Positions 9,583 through 18,289 of a stretch of 64,000 nt of DNA are shown in pieces. The notes beneath the pieces were generated by a model, which had not been told where the DNA came from, did not search any database, and saw only the letters and a program-made list of their open reading frames with translations. Source of the stretch: an uncultured Rhodospirillales bacterium (GTDB lineage: Bacteria; Pseudomonadota; Alphaproteobacteria; Acetobacterales; Acetobacteraceae); the NCBI GenBank assembly GCA_903924855.1, contig CAIYCW010000152.1, forward strand, positions 1-64,000, in the 5' to 3' direction. The position numbers and the translations under genes were made by a program. The stretch's first letter is position 1, and every line of letters starts with the position of its first letter.

Positions 9583-10509
9583 ATGCGCATGATCCGTCCT
9601 GTTGTGCTGCCGATCATCCTTGTGGCCTTGCTGGGCCTGGGCGGCTGTGTGCTGTTCCGCCGGCCGGTGCCGCAAGCCACGCCGACCCTGCATGAGGTGG
9701 TGGGGGCGCCGTATCAGGAGGGCGGGGTGTGGCGCTATCCGCGGGCGGAATACGGCGTGGATCAGACTGGCCTTGCCACCATCATGGCGGATCGCTACCC
9801 GGCCGGGTTCACCGCCGATGGCGAGGTGTTCGACCAGACGGCGCTGGCCGCCGGTCACCGCACGCTGCAGCTGCCGGCGGTGCTGATCGTGACCAACCTT
9901 GAGAACGGCCGGCAGATCCGCGTGCGGTTGAACGATCGTGGCCCGAGCCAGCCGGGGCGGCTGATCGCCCTCACGCGCCGCGCGGCGCAGCTGCTTGGCA
10001 TTGTGCGGGATGCGACACGCGTGCGTATCCAGATGGATGATGCCGCCACCCGCCAGATCGCAGCCGAGCTGGAGGGCGCGGCACCGCCCGAGATTGCCGT
10101 GGCCGCGGCACCGCGCGGTGCCATCGCAACCGAAAGCCTGACGCCGCCGGACGGGTCCGCCCAGTCGAGCCGGGGCCGGGTGGCGGCCTCCAGGCCGGTG
10201 ACGGCGGATGCGCTCACGCCGGTAGGCACGCCCGTCGCGTCCCGCCTGCCGGAGCAGGTGACCCAGACCAGCCCCGCGCCGGGGCAGCTTTACGTCTCGC
10301 TGGGGGATTTCAGCCGGCTCGACTACGCCTCCATCCTGGCGAACAAGCTTGCCTATCTGGGGGCCAGACTCGTGACCAGCTACACAGCGCCGCGCGACAA
10401 GGCGTATCGTCTGCAGATCGGGCCGCTGCCGACGGTGGCGGATGCCGAAGCCATGATGAACCGGGCGATTGCCGCAGGAGTGAATGATGCCGCCATCACC
10501 GTTCAATAG
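9583..10509 (+). CDS. rlpA: RlpA-like septal lipoprotein with DPBB and SPOR domains
   Basis: 308 residues from ATG 9583 (ATG 9589 is an equally possible start, two codons later). The signal peptide ends in lipobox LGGC, so the mature protein is lipidated. The double-psi beta-barrel domain follows (about residues 50-150). It includes the active-site residues expected for RlpA transglycosylases: Glu in DGEVFD, His in AGHRTLQLP and Asp in RLNDRGP. An Ala/Pro-rich linker leads to a C-terminal SPOR domain (about residues 235-308; LYVSLGDFSRLDYA...), which binds denuded glycan at the division site. Cleavage is predicted on naked glycan strands. It starts just after the transglycosylase stop and overlaps dacA. 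Confidence 0.92.
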   Translation: MRMIRPVVLPIILVALLGLGGCVLFRRPVPQATPTLHEVVGAPYQEGGVWRYPRAEYGVDQTGLATIMADRYPAGFTADGEVFDQTALAAGHRTLQLPAVLIVTNLENGRQIRVRLNDRGPSQPGRLIALTRRAAQLLGIVRDATRVRIQMDDAATRQIAAELEGAAPPEIAVAAAPRGAIATESLTPPDGSAQSSRGRVAASRPVTADALTPVGTPVASRLPEQVTQTSPAPGQLYVSLGDFSRLDYASILANKLAYLGARLVTSYTAPRDKAYRLQIGPLPTVADAEAMMNRAIAAGVNDAAITVQ

Positions 10510-11752
10510 CGGAACTCTGCTGCGCCGCAGCCTGCTGGCGGGGGCAGCTTTGCTGCCGGCCGTGGCCGTGGCACAGACCGCGCGCAAGCCCGCGAAGCCG
10601 GCGGCAAAACCGGCCTTGGCGGGCGCGCCCAAGCCCGCGCGCAAACCGGCCGAGCCGGTTGCGACCGGAAGCCCTGCGCAGACGCCGATCGGCCCGATCG
10701 ACACCCAGGCGCGCTATGCGGTGATCCTGGATTTCAACTCCGGCGCCACGCTGCTCGACAAGGACGCGGACGTGTCGCAGACGCCGTCCTCGATGACCAA
10801 GCTGATGACCGCCTATCTGGTCTATGAACGGCTGAAGGAGGGCAAGCTCAGCCTGACGCAGGAGCTGCCGGTCAGCGAGAAGGCCTGGCGGATGGGCGGC
10901 TCGAAGATGTTCGTGGCGCTCAATTCCAATGTGAAGGTGGAGGACCTGATCCGCGGCATGATCGTGCAGTCCGGCAACGATGCCTGCATCGTGCTGGCGG
11001 AGGGGATTGCGGGGTCCGAGCAGCAATTTGTCGAGCTGATGAACGCCAAGGCGCGGGAGTTTCATCTGACGGCCACGAATTTCCGCAACTGCACCGGCTG
11101 GCCCGATCCGGAGCACCGGATGACGGTGCGTGACATTGCGGTGGTGGCGCGAAGGCTGATCACGGATTTTCCGGAATACTACAAATACGACGCCGAGAAG
11201 AGCTTCAAATACAACGGCATCGATCAGGCCAACCGCAACGCCCTGGTGCAGAAGGGCACGGCGGACGGGCTGAAGACCGGCCACACCGAGGATGGCGGCT
11301 ACGGCCTGGTGGCCAGCGCCCAGCGCTCCGGCCGGCGGGTGATCGTGGTGATCAACGGCCTGCCCACGATGCGTGCCCGGGCCGAGGAGGGGGAGCGGCT
11401 GCTGGATTGGGCGTTTGCCAGCTTCGAGAATGTGACGCTGTTCTCGGCCGGCGACGTGATCGAGCGTGCGCCGGTGTGGCTTGGCACCCAGCCCAACGTG
11501 CCACTGATCGCCGGGCGCGATCTGGTGATGACCATGCCGCGCAACTGGCGCGACAAGGCAAGCATCGCGGTGGATTACGACAGCCCGGTTGCGGCCCCGG
11601 TGCTGCGCGGCACACGGCTTGGCACGCTGAGCGTGCGCGGCGACGGCGTGCCGGAGCTGAACGTGCCGCTGTTCGCGGGCGCTGATGTGACACGTCTTGG
11701 CCTGCCGGGCCGTGCCATGGCGGTGCTGGCGCACGCGCTCACCGGCGCCTGA
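10484..11752 (+). CDS. dacA: D-alanyl-D-alanine carboxypeptidase (PBP5/6 family)
   Basis: 422 residues. Start ATG 10484 (or 10487) lies inside the end of rlpA, behind a CAGGAG ribosome site. A long N-terminal signal region (LLRRSLLAGAALLPAVAVAQ) and a Lys/Pro/Ala linker precede the serine-peptidase S11 domain. Its catalytic motifs are intact: SSMTK (SxxK), SGNDA (SxN) and KTG in GLKTGHTEDG. A C-terminal PBP5-like beta domain occupies roughly residues 315-422. It removes the terminal D-Ala from pentapeptide stems in the periplasm, limiting cross-linking. The last coding bases overlap tmk (TGATG). Confidence 0.93.
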   Translation: MMPPSPFNSGTLLRRSLLAGAALLPAVAVAQTARKPAKPAAKPALAGAPKPARKPAEPVATGSPAQTPIGPIDTQARYAVILDFNSGATLLDKDADVSQTPSSMTKLMTAYLVYERLKEGKLSLTQELPVSEKAWRMGGSKMFVALNSNVKVEDLIRGMIVQSGNDACIVLAEGIAGSEQQFVELMNAKAREFHLTATNFRNCTGWPDPEHRMTVRDIAVVARRLITDFPEYYKYDAEKSFKYNGIDQANRNALVQKGTADGLKTGHTEDGGYGLVASAQRSGRRVIVVINGLPTMRARAEEGERLLDWAFASFENVTLFSAGDVIERAPVWLGTQPNVPLIAGRDLVMTMPRNWRDKASIAVDYDSPVAAPVLRGTRLGTLSVRGDGVPELNVPLFAGADVTRLGLPGRAMAVLAHALTGA

Positions 11753-12387
11753 TGGCCGCATCCGCAGCCGGGCGCTTCATCACCTTCGAAGGCGGGGAGG
11801 GGGCGGGCAAAACCACGCAGATCGCCCGCCTGGCGCAGGCGCTGCGCGCCCGCGGGCATGAGGTGGTGCAGACGCGCGAGCCGGGGGGCGCGCCGGGGGC
11901 CGATCTGCTGCGCGCCATGCTGCTGGAGGGGCGCTATCACTGGCCGTCTCTTGCGGAGATCCTGCTGCATTTCGCCTCCCGCGCTGATCATGTGGAAAGC
12001 GTGATCCGCCCGGCTCTGGCGCGCGGGGCGGTGGTGCTGTGCGACCGGTTTGCCGACAGCACGATGGTCTATCAGGGCTTTGGCCTGGGCGGGGACCGTG
12101 CGCGCATCGCCGAGCTTTCCAGCATGATCGGCCTGGTGCCGGATCTCACCCTGGTGCTCGATGTGTCGGTTGCCACCACCCAGGCGCGGCTTGCGGCACG
12201 CGGCCAGGCGGCGGATCGGTATGAAAGCCTGGGCGAGGCGTTCTTTGCCCGCATCCGCGATGGGTTTCTCGCGGTGGCGCGGGACAATCCGGATCGCTGC
12301 GTGGTGCTCTCCGGTGAGCGCGCACCGGATGCGGTGACCGAGGCGATCGCGTCGGTCATCGCAGCGCGTCTGCCCGGTCTCGCATGA
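11752..12387 (+). CDS. tmk: Thymidylate kinase
   Basis: 211 residues, the normal length. The P-loop FEGGEGAGKTTQ is near residue 11. EPGGAPGADLLR supplies the DR(E)PGG-like substrate loop. CDRFADSTMVYQG carries the DR(Y/F) motif that binds dTMP, and the LID region (AARGQAADRYES) has the expected Arg. It phosphorylates dTMP to dTDP in the cytoplasm. It overlaps dacA upstream and holB downstream by four bases each, so it is translationally coupled in the operon. The tmk-holB pairing is conserved across many proteobacteria. Confidence 0.95.
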   Translation: MAASAAGRFITFEGGEGAGKTTQIARLAQALRARGHEVVQTREPGGAPGADLLRAMLLEGRYHWPSLAEILLHFASRADHVESVIRPALARGAVVLCDRFADSTMVYQGFGLGGDRARIAELSSMIGLVPDLTLVLDVSVATTQARLAARGQAADRYESLGEAFFARIRDGFLAVARDNPDRCVVLSGERAPDAVTEAIASVIAARLPGLA

Positions 12388-13394
12388 GCGCGCCCGCCCC
12401 GCGCGAGAATGATCTGCTGCTGGGCCAGGCCGAGGCGGAGGCGACACTCTGCCACGCCGTCGCCTCCGGCCGGATGCATCATGCCTGGCTGATCACCGGC
12501 CCCTCCGGCGTGGGCAAGGCCACCTTGGCCTATCGCCTGGCCCGGCACATCCTGGCCGGCCAGCCGAAATCGGACACGCTGGCCCTGTCGGCCGCGCATC
12601 CGGTGTTCCGCCGCGTGGCCGCCGACACCCATGCCGATCTGCTCACCGTGGAGCGCGAATGGGATGAGAAGAAGAAGAAGAAACAAGGCGAGATCCCGGT
12701 GGACACGGTGCGCGGCATCGCCGGTTTTCTGCATCTGACGGCGGCCGAGGGCGGCTGGCGGGTGGTGATCGTCGATGGTGCCGAGGACATGAACCGCAAC
12801 GGCGCCAATGCGCTGCTGAAGGTGCTGGAGGAGCCGCCGCCGCGCACCGTGCTCATTCTGGTGTGTGCCGCCGCCGGCCGCCTGCTGCCCACCATCCGCA
12901 GCCGCTGCCGCCGGCTGCGCCTGGGGGCATTGGACGACATCGTGCTGCTCGACCTGCTGGCGCGCTACCTGCCCGAGCAGAGCGAGGCGGAGCGGCTGCG
13001 GCTGGCAAGCCTTGCCGATGGCTCGATCGGCCGCGCGTTGACGCTGGCCGAAGGCGGCGGGCTGCCGGCGGCGGATTGGGTTGGCCGGGTGATCCGCGAA
13101 CTGCCCCGCCCGCGTCATCGTCTGGCCGATGAGGTGGCGGATGGGCTGGGACGTGGCGAGGATGCGTTCGCCACCTTCATGGAGCTGCTGCGCGCGGACA
13201 TCTCGGCCGCCGTGCGCGACAGCGCGCGGGGCCTGGCCGAGCCGGAGCAGGCCCAGCTGATCGGCCAGCGCAGCCTTGCCGACTGGGTGGATATCTGGCA
13301 GGCGCTTGGCGCATTGCAGGCCGAGACCGAAGACCTCTATCTCGACAAGCGACAGGCGATTGCCAAGACCATCTCGATGCTCGCCGGCGCCTGA
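12384..13394 (+). CDS. holB: DNA polymerase III delta-prime subunit
   Basis: 336 residues, starting in the ATGA overlap with tmk. The clamp-loader AAA+ domain includes the Walker-A-like ITGPSGVGKATLAYRLAR (residues about 36-53), the sensor region GANALLKVLEEPPPRTVLIL and the SRC arginine-finger-type motif in IRSRCRRLRL. A striking basic run of five lysines (EKKKKKQGE, around residue 95) sits in the segment where the zinc module would be, and I see no zinc-binding cysteines. It is part of the clamp loader that places the beta clamp on primed DNA. Position after tmk supports the call. Confidence 0.92.
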   Translation: MSAPAPRENDLLLGQAEAEATLCHAVASGRMHHAWLITGPSGVGKATLAYRLARHILAGQPKSDTLALSAAHPVFRRVAADTHADLLTVEREWDEKKKKKQGEIPVDTVRGIAGFLHLTAAEGGWRVVIVDGAEDMNRNGANALLKVLEEPPPRTVLILVCAAAGRLLPTIRSRCRRLRLGALDDIVLLDLLARYLPEQSEAERLRLASLADGSIGRALTLAEGGGLPAADWVGRVIRELPRPRHRLADEVADGLGRGEDAFATFMELLRADISAAVRDSARGLAEPEQAQLIGQRSLADWVDIWQALGALQAETEDLYLDKRQAIAKTISMLAGA

Positions 13395-13419
13395 CGCCGT
13401 GCTTGCGCTGGAACACGAT

Positions 13420-14952
13420 ATGAAACCGACATTCTACATCACCACGCCGATCTTCTACGTCAACGGCGCCCCCCATATCGGTCACGCCTACACGATGATC
13501 GCGGCCGACGTGATGGCCCGCTTCAAGCGGCTGGACGGCTATGACGTGTTCTTCCTCACCGGCACCGATGAGCACGGCCAGAAGGTCGAGAAGGCCGCCA
13601 TCGACGCCGGCAAGACCCCGCAGCAATTCACCGATGAGGTCAGCGCCGTCTTCCGTGACATCGCCGCCCGCATGAACGTGTCCAACGACGCCTTCATCCG
13701 CACCACCGAGCCCCGGCACTACAAGGCCTCCCAGGCGCTGTGGGAAAACCTGATCGAGGCCGGCCATATCTATCTGGGCGGCTATGAGGGCTGGTACGCC
13801 ATCCGTGACGAGGCGTTCTATGACGAGAGCGAGCTTACGACCAACGCCCAGGGCCAGCGCGTGGCGCCCACCGGCGCTCCGGTCGAGTTCGTCACCGAGC
13901 CGAGCTATTTCTTTCGCATGTCCGCCTTCCGCGACCGGCTGGTGGACCATATCGAGGCCAACCCCGAGTTCATCGGCCCGGCCGCCCGGCGCAACGAGGT
14001 GCTGGGCTTTCTCAAGGGTGGGCTTACGGATCTGTCGATCAGCCGCACCAGCTTTCGCTGGGGGGTTCCGGTGCCGGGCGACAATGCGCATGTGATGTAT
14101 GTCTGGCTCGATGCGCTGACCAACTACCTCACCGCCCTCGGCTATCCGGATGACGAGGCGCCCGATATGCGGTTCTGGCCGGCCGATCTGCATCTGGTCG
14201 GCAAGGATATTCTGCGCTTTCACGCCGTGATCTGGCCGTCCTTGCTGATGGCCGCCGGCCTGCCTTTGCCCAAACGCGTCTACGCCCATGGCTGGTGGAC
14301 GATCGAGGGCGAGAAGATGAGTAAATCCATCGGCAACGTCATCGACCCGCGCGAGCTGGCAGACACGTTCGGCGCCGACCCGCTGCGCTTCTTCCTGCTG
14401 CGCGAGACCAGCTTCGGCTCGGATGGCGATTACAGCCGCGCCGCCCTGGTCCGCCGCCTCAACGTCGAACTCGCCAACGACCTCGGCAACCTCGCCCAGC
14501 GCACGCTGAGCTTCGTCGCCAAGAACGCGGGCGGTGTCATGCCCAAGAGGGGGCCCACAACTGAGGCCGATAGCGTGATTGCCACTATGTGCAGTGAGCT
14601 TCACGATATCATTTCGCCAATCATTGACCGACAAGATTTCAGCATCGCGCTGGAAACCATCTGGGTCGCGATCCGCGCCGGCAACGCCTATATCGACCAG
14701 CAGGCCCCCTGGACCCTGCGCAAGATCGACCCCGTCCGCATGGAAGCCGTCCTCGCCAACCTGCTCGACCTGCTGCGCGTCGTCTCCACTCTGCTGCAAC
14801 CCTTCATGCCGGACAGCATGGCCAGGATGCTCGACCAGCTCGGCGTGCCTCCTGGACAACGCGAGTTTGCCGCCCTCGCCACCCCCTTGCCCGAAGGCAC
14901 CGCCCTGCCACCCCCCGAAGGCGTCTTCCCCCGCTTCGTCGAGGCCGCCTGA
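13420..14952 (+). CDS. metG: Methionyl-tRNA synthetase (short form, no zinc cysteines)
   Basis: 510 residues from ATG 13420. The class I signature HIGH is in APHIGHAYT and KMSKS is in GEKMSKSIGN (around residue 300). The anticodon-binding helical domain follows. It lacks a C-terminal EMAP/tRNA-binding domain, so it is the short single-domain form. The connective-peptide segment GWYAIRDEAFYDESEL, where many MetRSs have a Cys-x-x-Cys zinc knuckle, has no cysteines. This corresponds to the zinc-free MetRS type. A patch near 14540-14640 has weaker GC and codon bias than its surroundings. It charges tRNA-Met in the cytoplasm and overlaps tatD by one base. Confidence 0.95.
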   Translation: MKPTFYITTPIFYVNGAPHIGHAYTMIAADVMARFKRLDGYDVFFLTGTDEHGQKVEKAAIDAGKTPQQFTDEVSAVFRDIAARMNVSNDAFIRTTEPRHYKASQALWENLIEAGHIYLGGYEGWYAIRDEAFYDESELTTNAQGQRVAPTGAPVEFVTEPSYFFRMSAFRDRLVDHIEANPEFIGPAARRNEVLGFLKGGLTDLSISRTSFRWGVPVPGDNAHVMYVWLDALTNYLTALGYPDDEAPDMRFWPADLHLVGKDILRFHAVIWPSLLMAAGLPLPKRVYAHGWWTIEGEKMSKSIGNVIDPRELADTFGADPLRFFLLRETSFGSDGDYSRAALVRRLNVELANDLGNLAQRTLSFVAKNAGGVMPKRGPTTEADSVIATMCSELHDIISPIIDRQDFSIALETIWVAIRAGNAYIDQQAPWTLRKIDPVRMEAVLANLLDLLRVVSTLLQPFMPDSMARMLDQLGVPPGQREFAALATPLPEGTALPPPEGVFPRFVEAA

Positions 14953-15722
14953 TGCTGGTCGATAGCCACTGCCATCTCGACTATTTCTCAGCCGAGGAAC
15001 TCCCCGGCGTGATCGCCCGCGCCGCCGAGTCCGGGGTGGGGGAGATGGTCACCATCGGCACCAGGCTCGCCCAGGCGCCCTGGCAGAAACAGGTGGCCGA
15101 GGAAAACCCCGGCGTCTGGGCCGCCATCGGCATCCACCCGCACAATGCGGGGGAGGGGGATCTGCCCAGCCCCGCCGAGCTGATCTCCCTCACCGATCAC
15201 CCCAAAGTGGTCGCCATCGGCGAAACTGGCCTCGACTATTTCTACGACAAGGCCCCGCGCGACCGGCAGGCCGAGAATTTCCGCATCCACATCCAGGCCG
15301 CCCGCCAAACCGGCCTGCCGCTTGTCATCCACGCCCGCGACGCCGATGACGACGTGGCGGAAATCCTGCGCGACGAGACAGGGAAGGGCGCCTTCCCCTT
15401 CCTGCTGCACTGCTTCAGCTCCACCCGGGCGCTGGCCGAAACCGGCCTCGAACTCGGCGGCTATCTCAGCTTCTCCGGCATGCTCACCTTCCCCAAATCC
15501 CAAACCATCCGGGACATCGCGAAGGACGTGCCGAAAGACCGCCTGCTGGTGGAAACCGACAGCCCCTACCTTGCCCCGGTGCCCTATCGCGGCAAGAAAT
15601 GCGAACCGGGCTGGACCGCCCACACCGCCAAAATGCTGGGCGAGCTGCACGGGCTGAGCCCGGACGGCATCGCCGAACTCACCACCGCCAACTTCCGCCG
15701 CCTCTTCTCGCGAACCGCCTGA
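14952..15722 (+). CDS. tatD: TatD family metal-dependent hydrolase
   Basis: 256 residues, start overlapping the metG stop (TGATG). The metal ligands of the TIM-barrel hydrolase are visible: DSHCHLDYF near the N-terminus, GETGLDYF (Glu), VIHARDADDD (His), HCFSS (His) and ETDSPYLAP (Asp). TatD proteins are DNases (3'-5' exonucleases). In this position, next to metG and holB, the gene is often annotated YcfH. All key residues are present and length is normal. Translation is coupled to metG and to the next hydrolase gene, which starts in the TGATG overlap at 15722. Confidence 0.93.
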   Translation: MLVDSHCHLDYFSAEELPGVIARAAESGVGEMVTIGTRLAQAPWQKQVAEENPGVWAAIGIHPHNAGEGDLPSPAELISLTDHPKVVAIGETGLDYFYDKAPRDRQAENFRIHIQAARQTGLPLVIHARDADDDVAEILRDETGKGAFPFLLHCFSSTRALAETGLELGGYLSFSGMLTFPKSQTIRDIAKDVPKDRLLVETDSPYLAPVPYRGKKCEPGWTAHTAKMLGELHGLSPDGIAELTTANFRRLFSRTA

Positions 15723-16522
15723 TGGGCCTGCGCGTCACCCTGATGGGCACCGGCGGCTCCGCCGGCGTGCCCCATATCGGCGGGCCCGACGGCGCCGGCG
15801 ACTGGGGCAGCTGCGACCCCGCCGAGCCCCGCAACCAGCGCCTGCGCAGCTCCACCCTGCTGCAGAACACCAGCACCGGCGAAACCCTGCTCATCGACAC
15901 CTCGCCCGACATGCGCACCCAGTTCCTCGCCAACCGGGTGAAATCGGTGGACGCCATTCTCTTCACCCACGCCCACGCCGATCACGTCGTCGGCATCGAC
16001 GATGTTCGCATCCTCAACCGCATCGCCGGCCGCCCGCTGGACGCCTATGGCTTCCAGGCCACGATGGACGAGCTGACCCGCCGCTTCGCCTATGTCTTCC
16101 AGCCCTGGACCACGGCGCCGCTCTTCTTTCGCCCCTGCCTGGTCCCCAATATCGTGGCACCTGGCGATACCCTCCACACCGCGGGCCTGGAGCTGCGCCT
16201 GTTCGACCAGGACCACGGCTTCGTCCATTCCCTCGGCCTGCGCTGCGGCGCCTTCGGCTACAGCACCGATGTGGTGCAGCTCGACGACACCGCCTTCGAC
16301 ACCCTTTCCGGCATCGACACCTGGGTCGTCGGCTGCTTCCAGCACCGCCCGCACAACACCCATGCCTGGACCGAGCGCGTGCTGGGCTGGGTCGACCGCC
16401 TGAAACCGCGGCGCACCATCCTCACCCATATGGGCAACGAGATGGACTGGGCGACACTCCGCCGCGACCTGCCACCCGGCGTGGAACCGGCGTTTGACGG
16501 GATGGTGTTGGAGTTTTCGTAG
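15722..16522 (+). CDS. MBL-fold metallohydrolase, PhnP-like
   Basis: 266 residues from the ATG that overlaps the tatD stop. The N-terminus LMGTGGSAGVPHIG is the Gly-rich turn shared with PhnP and RNase Z-like enzymes. The zinc site THAHADH (HxHxDH) lies around residue 85. Later ligands include the Asp/His of DQDHGF and the C-terminal THMGNE. PhnP hydrolyses cyclic ribose phosphates, but this chromosomal version downstream of metG-tatD is widespread in alphaproteobacteria lacking phn genes, so its substrate is unknown. It is the last gene of the operon; a hairpin follows at 16548. Confidence 0.88.
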   Translation: MGLRVTLMGTGGSAGVPHIGGPDGAGDWGSCDPAEPRNQRLRSSTLLQNTSTGETLLIDTSPDMRTQFLANRVKSVDAILFTHAHADHVVGIDDVRILNRIAGRPLDAYGFQATMDELTRRFAYVFQPWTTAPLFFRPCLVPNIVAPGDTLHTAGLELRLFDQDHGFVHSLGLRCGAFGYSTDVVQLDDTAFDTLSGIDTWVVGCFQHRPHNTHAWTERVLGWVDRLKPRRTILTHMGNEMDWATLRRDLPPGVEPAFDGMVLEFS

Positions 16523-16547
16523 CGGCTTTGGATAAAGACCTTAAGAC

Positions 16548-16584
16548 CTTCTTTTTGTGAACAAAAAGAAGCAAAAAAACTTTT
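16548..16584 (+). terminator. Terminator-family hairpin after the MBL gene
   Basis: Arms CTTCTTTTTGT (16548-16558) and ACAAAAAGAAG (16561-16571) pair perfectly. They are followed by CAAAAAAACTTTT. The same 37-base sequence recurs at 55356-55392 after chvG. The stereotyped tail after the hairpin suggests a repeated terminator cassette rather than independent hairpins. Confidence 0.75.
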
Positions 16585-16647
16585 ATCACTCCAAGCGCGC
16601 GCGGACGCTCATGCCGCGTCCACCCAAGTCACAACGCCGCTTTCACC

Positions 16648-16676
16648 GTCATTGCGAGCGAAGCGAAGCAATCCAC
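16648..16676. repeat. Dispersed GTCATTGCGAGCGAAGCGAA repeat
   Basis: The segment starts GTCATTGCGAGCGAAGCGAA and continues GCAATCCA. This short palindromic motif is a well-known intergenic dispersed repeat in many bacterial genomes. Only one copy is visible in this window. Confidence 0.7.
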
Positions 16677-16759
16677 CGAACCCCAGCCTCGCCCTCCGAA
16701 GCCACACCAAAAATAAACATACCGGAACAATTTCCACGCACCGCCGCCCCACCGCCCAC

Positions 16760-17308
16760 TCACCGAATTTTTCCATAACCCTCCCGCCGCGCCGCCGAAA
16801 GCACACCACGCGGCAACGGTATCCGTCCCAGATCCAGCTTCGGCCGAGGCTTGCGGACACGCGGCACCCGGGCAGGCTTCTCAACCGGCGGCACAGGCAC
16901 ACGACCCGGATGCAACACATCCGTCTCGATCGCCAGGGCCCGACACAGCGGCCGCAACAGACGCGCCGCCTGCGGGGCAGACTGCAGCAACGCCAGCATG
17001 TCAGGCTGACCCAGAACAAACCGAAGCTGCGCCGCCAAACCGGCCGCCTCATGCGAACCAGCCTGCACCAACCAACCAAACCGCCCAGGCCAAACCCGCT
17101 TGCCGCGAGGGCAGGGCATCTCCTCACGGCGCGCGCGGGTCACACCAGGCCTGCGAGCCACCAGCCGCCCGGCCCGAAACCGCGCCAGCAACCGCTCCAT
17201 CCGCACGCCGATCTCACCCACACGCCGATACAGCAACAGCACCAGCGGCACAGGCATCAGCCAGCGCCCACCCCAAGCCGCCACACGCTCCCGCAACGCG
17301 GCCAGCAT
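16760..17308 (-). CDS. Basic hypothetical protein
   Basis: 182 residues if the ATG at 17308 is used; the frame stays open up to 17464 and the start is uncertain, with no convincing ribosome site. It is Arg-rich with one hydrophobic segment (WLMPVPLVLLLYRRVGEI). A middle part is rich in Leu and Ala (GLAAQLRFVLGQPDMLALLQSAPQAARLLRPLCRALAIE), and a Pro/Arg-rich tail follows. The regular amphipathic middle and third-position GC bias suggest a real protein rather than a shadow frame. I recall similar short proteins in Acetobacteraceae but cannot name a family. It lies in a low-gene-density island with dispersed repeats and a broken gene. Confidence 0.5.
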   Translation of the reverse strand: MLAALRERVAAWGGRWLMPVPLVLLLYRRVGEIGVRMERLLARFRAGRLVARRPGVTRARREEMPCPRGKRVWPGRFGWLVQAGSHEAAGLAAQLRFVLGQPDMLALLQSAPQAARLLRPLCRALAIETDVLHPGRVPVPPVEKPARVPRVRKPRPKLDLGRIPLPRGVLSAARREGYGKIR

Positions 17309-17449
17309 CAGCGCAAGAGTCACGGTCTGGGGAGGAAAAGACAGCAGCACCATCCTCCAGCGTGTTCCACACCGCCTGGCTGACTGCAACATTTTCCGCT
17401 CATTCCAACCAAGCGAGGCCGGTTCCAAGGTTGTCGGACGGCTGAAGCG

Positions 17450-17743
17450 GTTGCACAATTTCAACGCGGAGGGCTGGAAGATCGATTGGCAGCCGATTGA
17501 AACCTACCCCTGGGGGCCGGTGGCGCTTTTCTACGCGCCGAAGACAGAGGCCCATCCGAACGGGCCGCAAATCTTCGTCGGCTGGCTGGAGGCGGTATGT
17601 GGCACTACCGCGACGCCAACGTGCCCTGGAGTTGCGGCGACGTCTTCGGCGCCGAACCCACCTATTGGGCAAAGCTGAACTGGCCCGATGGCACCGCGCT
17701 GGACAGCTACGAATTCGGCCGCCGAAAACCCGCGCAACCGTAA
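17450..17743 (+). pseudogene. Frameshifted DUF551-like small protein
   Basis: Two adjacent frames together give one DUF551-like protein. The first frame contains GWKIDWQPIETYPWGPVAL and FVGWLEA up to about 17594. The second, which could begin at ATG 17597, continues MWHYRDANVPWSCGD and PTYWAKLNWPDG and ends at TAA 17741. DUF551 proteins read WQPIETAP...G.FVGWW...W....PTHWMPLP, so both halves are needed. A one-base change near 17595 is the simplest explanation. The 5' border is unclear: no ATG precedes WQPIE, and only a TTG near 17450 is in frame. DUF551 genes are typical of phage and mobile DNA, so this may be a prophage remnant. Confidence 0.6.
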
Positions 17744-17824
17744 CCACCACCCGCAATTGCCGCAAAACCCACATATCGAATTACCATAATATTCCTTATG
17801 CGATCTCTGGAGATGAGGTTGATG

Positions 17825-18289
17825 TCACCACCACTCCGTGCCCGGGGCGCCCTTGAACGGGCCCACCAGTTCGCTGGTGATCCAGCCGCCATAGAAGCCG
17901 CCCGGCTGTGGTGTCACGACCTCCCCATCCAGCGTGCAGCGATCCATCATGCCGGCATAGAGCGCCACGCACTCGGCGATGTTGGCGAAGGCTGGTGTCG
18001 GGTCCGGATAGCTCCAGGCCGCGTTCTCGGCCACACGCCCCCCGGCCACCACGCTCCAATAGCGCGCCCTGCCCTTCCATTCGCAGATGCTGCCGCGCGC
18101 GGTGCCGGGCACCAGAACGCATGGCGAAAATGCCGCAGGATCAATGTAGTAGCTGGGTGGGTGAAACGTCTCCTTCACCGCCCAGGCGCCGTTTGCCCGC
18201 GCCACGACCTGGCCTGCGAAGACGATCTCCACCGCCCGGCCGCACCATTCCAGGCTGGGCGGGCGCGGATACTCGGCCACGCGCTCCAT
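17825..18289 (-). CDS. DUF427 domain-containing protein
   Basis: 154 residues, starting at ATG 18289 where TGATG joins it to the stop of the DUF938 gene; the upstream in-frame residues belong to that overlap. The DUF427 pattern is clear: VEIVFAGQVVARANGAWAVKE, PPSYYIDPAAF, CEWKGRARYWSV and AAWSYPDPTPAFANIAECVALY. The family is a small beta-barrel-like fold of unknown function. A short C-terminal extension (DGEVVTPQPGGFYGGWITSELVGPFKG) is typical of the longer subgroup. Coupled to DUF938 and serA on the same strand. Confidence 0.88.
   Translation of the reverse strand: MERVAEYPRPPSLEWCGRAVEIVFAGQVVARANGAWAVKETFHPPSYYIDPAAFSPCVLVPGTARGSICEWKGRARYWSVVAGGRVAENAAWSYPDPTPAFANIAECVALYAGMMDRCTLDGEVVTPQPGGFYGGWITSELVGPFKGAPGTEWW

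Noticed and set aside
16652-17383. 243-residue plus-strand frame opposite the basic hypothetical protein
   Set aside because: The product is a Pro/Arg/His/Gln run typical of the complement of an Arg/Leu-rich gene; no domain is seen.
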